Origin: Clostridiales bacterium
Lineage (GTDB): Bacteria; Bacillota; Clostridia; Oscillospirales; CAG-382
Direction of reading: 5' to 3'
Length of the DNA: 7,519 nucleotides
Assembly: GCA_003452915.1 (NCBI GenBank)
Contig: DMMZ01000066.1
Span: 10,179 to 17,697, forward strand
A program made the translations under genes and the position numbers. Shown piece by piece: positions 6,693 to 7,519 of this stretch. How positions within the stretch are numbered: the first letter of the stretch is position 1; each line of letters starts with the position of its first letter. A model generated the notes under the pieces. That model ran no database searches. It was not told where the DNA came from and saw nothing but the letters and a program-made list of their open reading frames with translations.

Positions 6693-6719
6693 ATTATAAT
6701 GTACCTAAAACAATGTTAA
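6693..6719 (-). promoter_or_regulatory. Candidate promoter of the LRR-dockerin gene
   Basis: On the minus strand TTAACA (6719-6714) and a perfect TATAAT (6698-6693) are 15 bases apart. An alternative -35, TTGACT (6725-6720), would be 21 bases from the same -10. The -10 is about 44 bases before the ATG at 6649. Spacing is suboptimal in both pairings, so the -10 is firmer than the -35. Confidence 0.5.
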
Positions 6720-6821
6720 AGTCAATACGTTTGTTATAAAAATCATACGATACAATGAATAAAAAACATTAGCTGATGTCTTAATTTAAATAAATATATA
6801 CACCATACAAAATAAAAAAGC

Positions 6822-6849
6822 TTGATAATATTTAAATTAGTGATATAAT
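6822..6849 (+). promoter_or_regulatory. Near-consensus extended -10 promoter of the rightward secreted-protein gene
   Basis: TTGATA (6822-6827) and TATAAT (6844-6849) are 16 bases apart, and TG at 6841-6842 makes an extended -10 (TGATATAAT). Transcription would begin near 6856, leaving a leader of about 35 bases. AT-rich DNA yields chance -10 boxes, but the combined match is strong. Confidence 0.75.
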
Positions 6850-6875
6850 ATAGACATATTTAATATATAATTCAT

Positions 6876-6884
6876 GAAAGGGTG
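6876..6884 (+). promoter_or_regulatory. Ribosome binding site of the rightward secreted-protein gene
   Basis: GAAAGGGTG ends 7 bases before the ATG at 6892. It overlaps the in-frame ATG at 6874, which has only AT-rich sequence upstream, so 6892 is the better start. Confidence 0.65.
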
Positions 6885-6891
6885 TCACAGC

Positions 6892-7519
6892 ATGGACAAA
6901 ACCAACAGTAAAATCAATGCGTCAAAAAAGATTATCGCTTTTATTTTTACACTAATTTTCACCTTAACTGCGTTCTTCAGCTTTCCCTCCACTGTTTCTG
7001 CGGAAGCAACTACAATCAAGAATATTGAACCTGCAATTCTTGCGAACGTGGGGGATAATATTGATTTAAACAATTATTCGGTTGAATTTTCGAATGGAAC
7101 CGTTTCGGACGATGTAAAATGGGAATACAACAATTCCGAAATTTCCTTATTTGCCGTAAGTGAAGCAAAAGTTTATACACTTACAGCACAAAAGGGCAGC
7201 CTTAAACAAAATGTTTATATAGTTGCAAAGAAATCATCGGACAGCGAATATGTGCTTTACAGCAACGATTTTTCTTCTGAAAATCTTGATGACTGGAATA
7301 AAATTGTCAATACCGCTGATGTCTATACAGTAAAAGACGGAAAATTGCAGGTCAACGGTTTATTGACAACCAATCCACGTATATATCTTCCATCTTGGCT
7401 AAGCGATTTTGGAAATTACAGAATAGATATGGTTGCTACGCAAACAGAACCCACAGATGCTTCAAGATGGTTCTCGGTTGTTTACCGTGCAAAGGATGTT
7501 TCTGCAACCGGTACGCCCT
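6892..7519 (+). CDS. Secreted protein with Ig-like and probable concanavalin-like region (3' end outside window)
   Basis: The first 209 codons of a gene that is still open at the window end. A lysine-containing N-terminus, a hydrophobic core (about 14-31) and the cleavage motif TVSA before EATT (after Ala37) form a clear Sec signal peptide; no lipobox cysteine is present. Residues 42-112 are a beta-rich segment resembling bacterial Ig-like repeats (IKNIEPAILANVGDNIDL, then WEYNNSEISLFAV). From residue 122, LYSNDFSSENLDDWNKI, then VKDGKLQVNG and YRIDMVATQTEPTDASRWFSVVYRA, resemble the opening of concanavalin-like (LamG or DUF1080-type) jelly-roll domains that precede catalytic domains in many secreted clostridial enzymes. 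The enzyme or binding activity would lie beyond the window and cannot be named. It is divergent from the LRR-dockerin gene across a 242-base spacer. Gene and secretion are secure; domain naming is tentative. Confidence 0.85.
   Translation, partial: MDKTNSKINASKKIIAFIFTLIFTLTAFFSFPSTVSAEATTIKNIEPAILANVGDNIDLNNYSVEFSNGTVSDDVKWEYNNSEISLFAVSEAKVYTLTAQKGSLKQNVYIVAKKSSDSEYVLYSNDFSSENLDDWNKIVNTADVYTVKDGKLQVNGLLTTNPRIYLPSWLSDFGNYRIDMVATQTEPTDASRWFSVVYRAKDVSATGTP

Noticed and set aside
6766..6779. Imperfect palindrome ACATTAGCTGATGT between the divergent promoters.
   Set aside because: Two mismatched positions out of 14, a single copy, and not positioned over either promoter's core, so there is too little to call an operator.
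6885..7073. Leftward open frame of 62 codons opposite the start of the rightward secreted protein.
   Set aside because: Its hydrophobic ends mirror the signal-peptide coding sequence on the other strand; it has no RBS and no known motif.

Overview
The window looks like chromosomal DNA of a low- to medium-GC anaerobic Firmicute, probably a gut or rumen Clostridia member of the Ruminococcus/Oscillospiraceae type. This placement is inferred. It rests on an endonuclease-type MutL, strong AAGGAG-like ribosome binding sites, a secreted BspA-type leucine-rich-repeat protein ending in a type I dockerin, and AT-rich intergenic DNA. No phage, IS, CRISPR, tRNA or rRNA element was seen.

Positions 1-4349 read as one rightward gene cluster: the 3' end of mutS (mismatch recognition ATPase, 5' end outside the window), mutL (complete, best start at 922), a 134-residue AT-rich orphan gene carrying a DGNHR motif that resembles the ParB/sulfiredoxin fold, and tgt (tRNA-guanine transglycosylase, complete). 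MutS and MutL work together in post-replicative mismatch repair, and MutL keeps the nicking-endonuclease motifs in a DKHA variant. Tgt belongs to a separate pathway (queuosine in tRNA), and the small gene has no known role. A perfect 13-14 bp hairpin at 4355-4385 closes the cluster and also lies downstream of the convergent gene.

Positions 4476-6649 hold a leftward gene for a secreted protein with about 17 BspA-type leucine-rich repeats, a short pre-dockerin beta-rich domain and a C-terminal dockerin. Its well-placed ATG (6649-6647, behind a textbook AAGGAG) is out of frame with the rest of the gene by exactly one base. The offset falls in the A run directly after the start codon. One more A would give a classical lipid-spanning signal peptide beginning MKKILSIS. 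This is the most striking anomaly in the window: a frameshift, a phase-variable switch, programmed slippage or an assembly error.

Positions 6650-6891 are an AT-rich divergent promoter region. From 6892 to the window end runs the start of a second, rightward secreted protein (signal peptide, Ig-like segment, start of a probable concanavalin-like domain), driven by a near-consensus extended -10 promoter. The right half of the window is therefore a cell-surface or extracellular locus beside a DNA-repair and tRNA-modification cluster.
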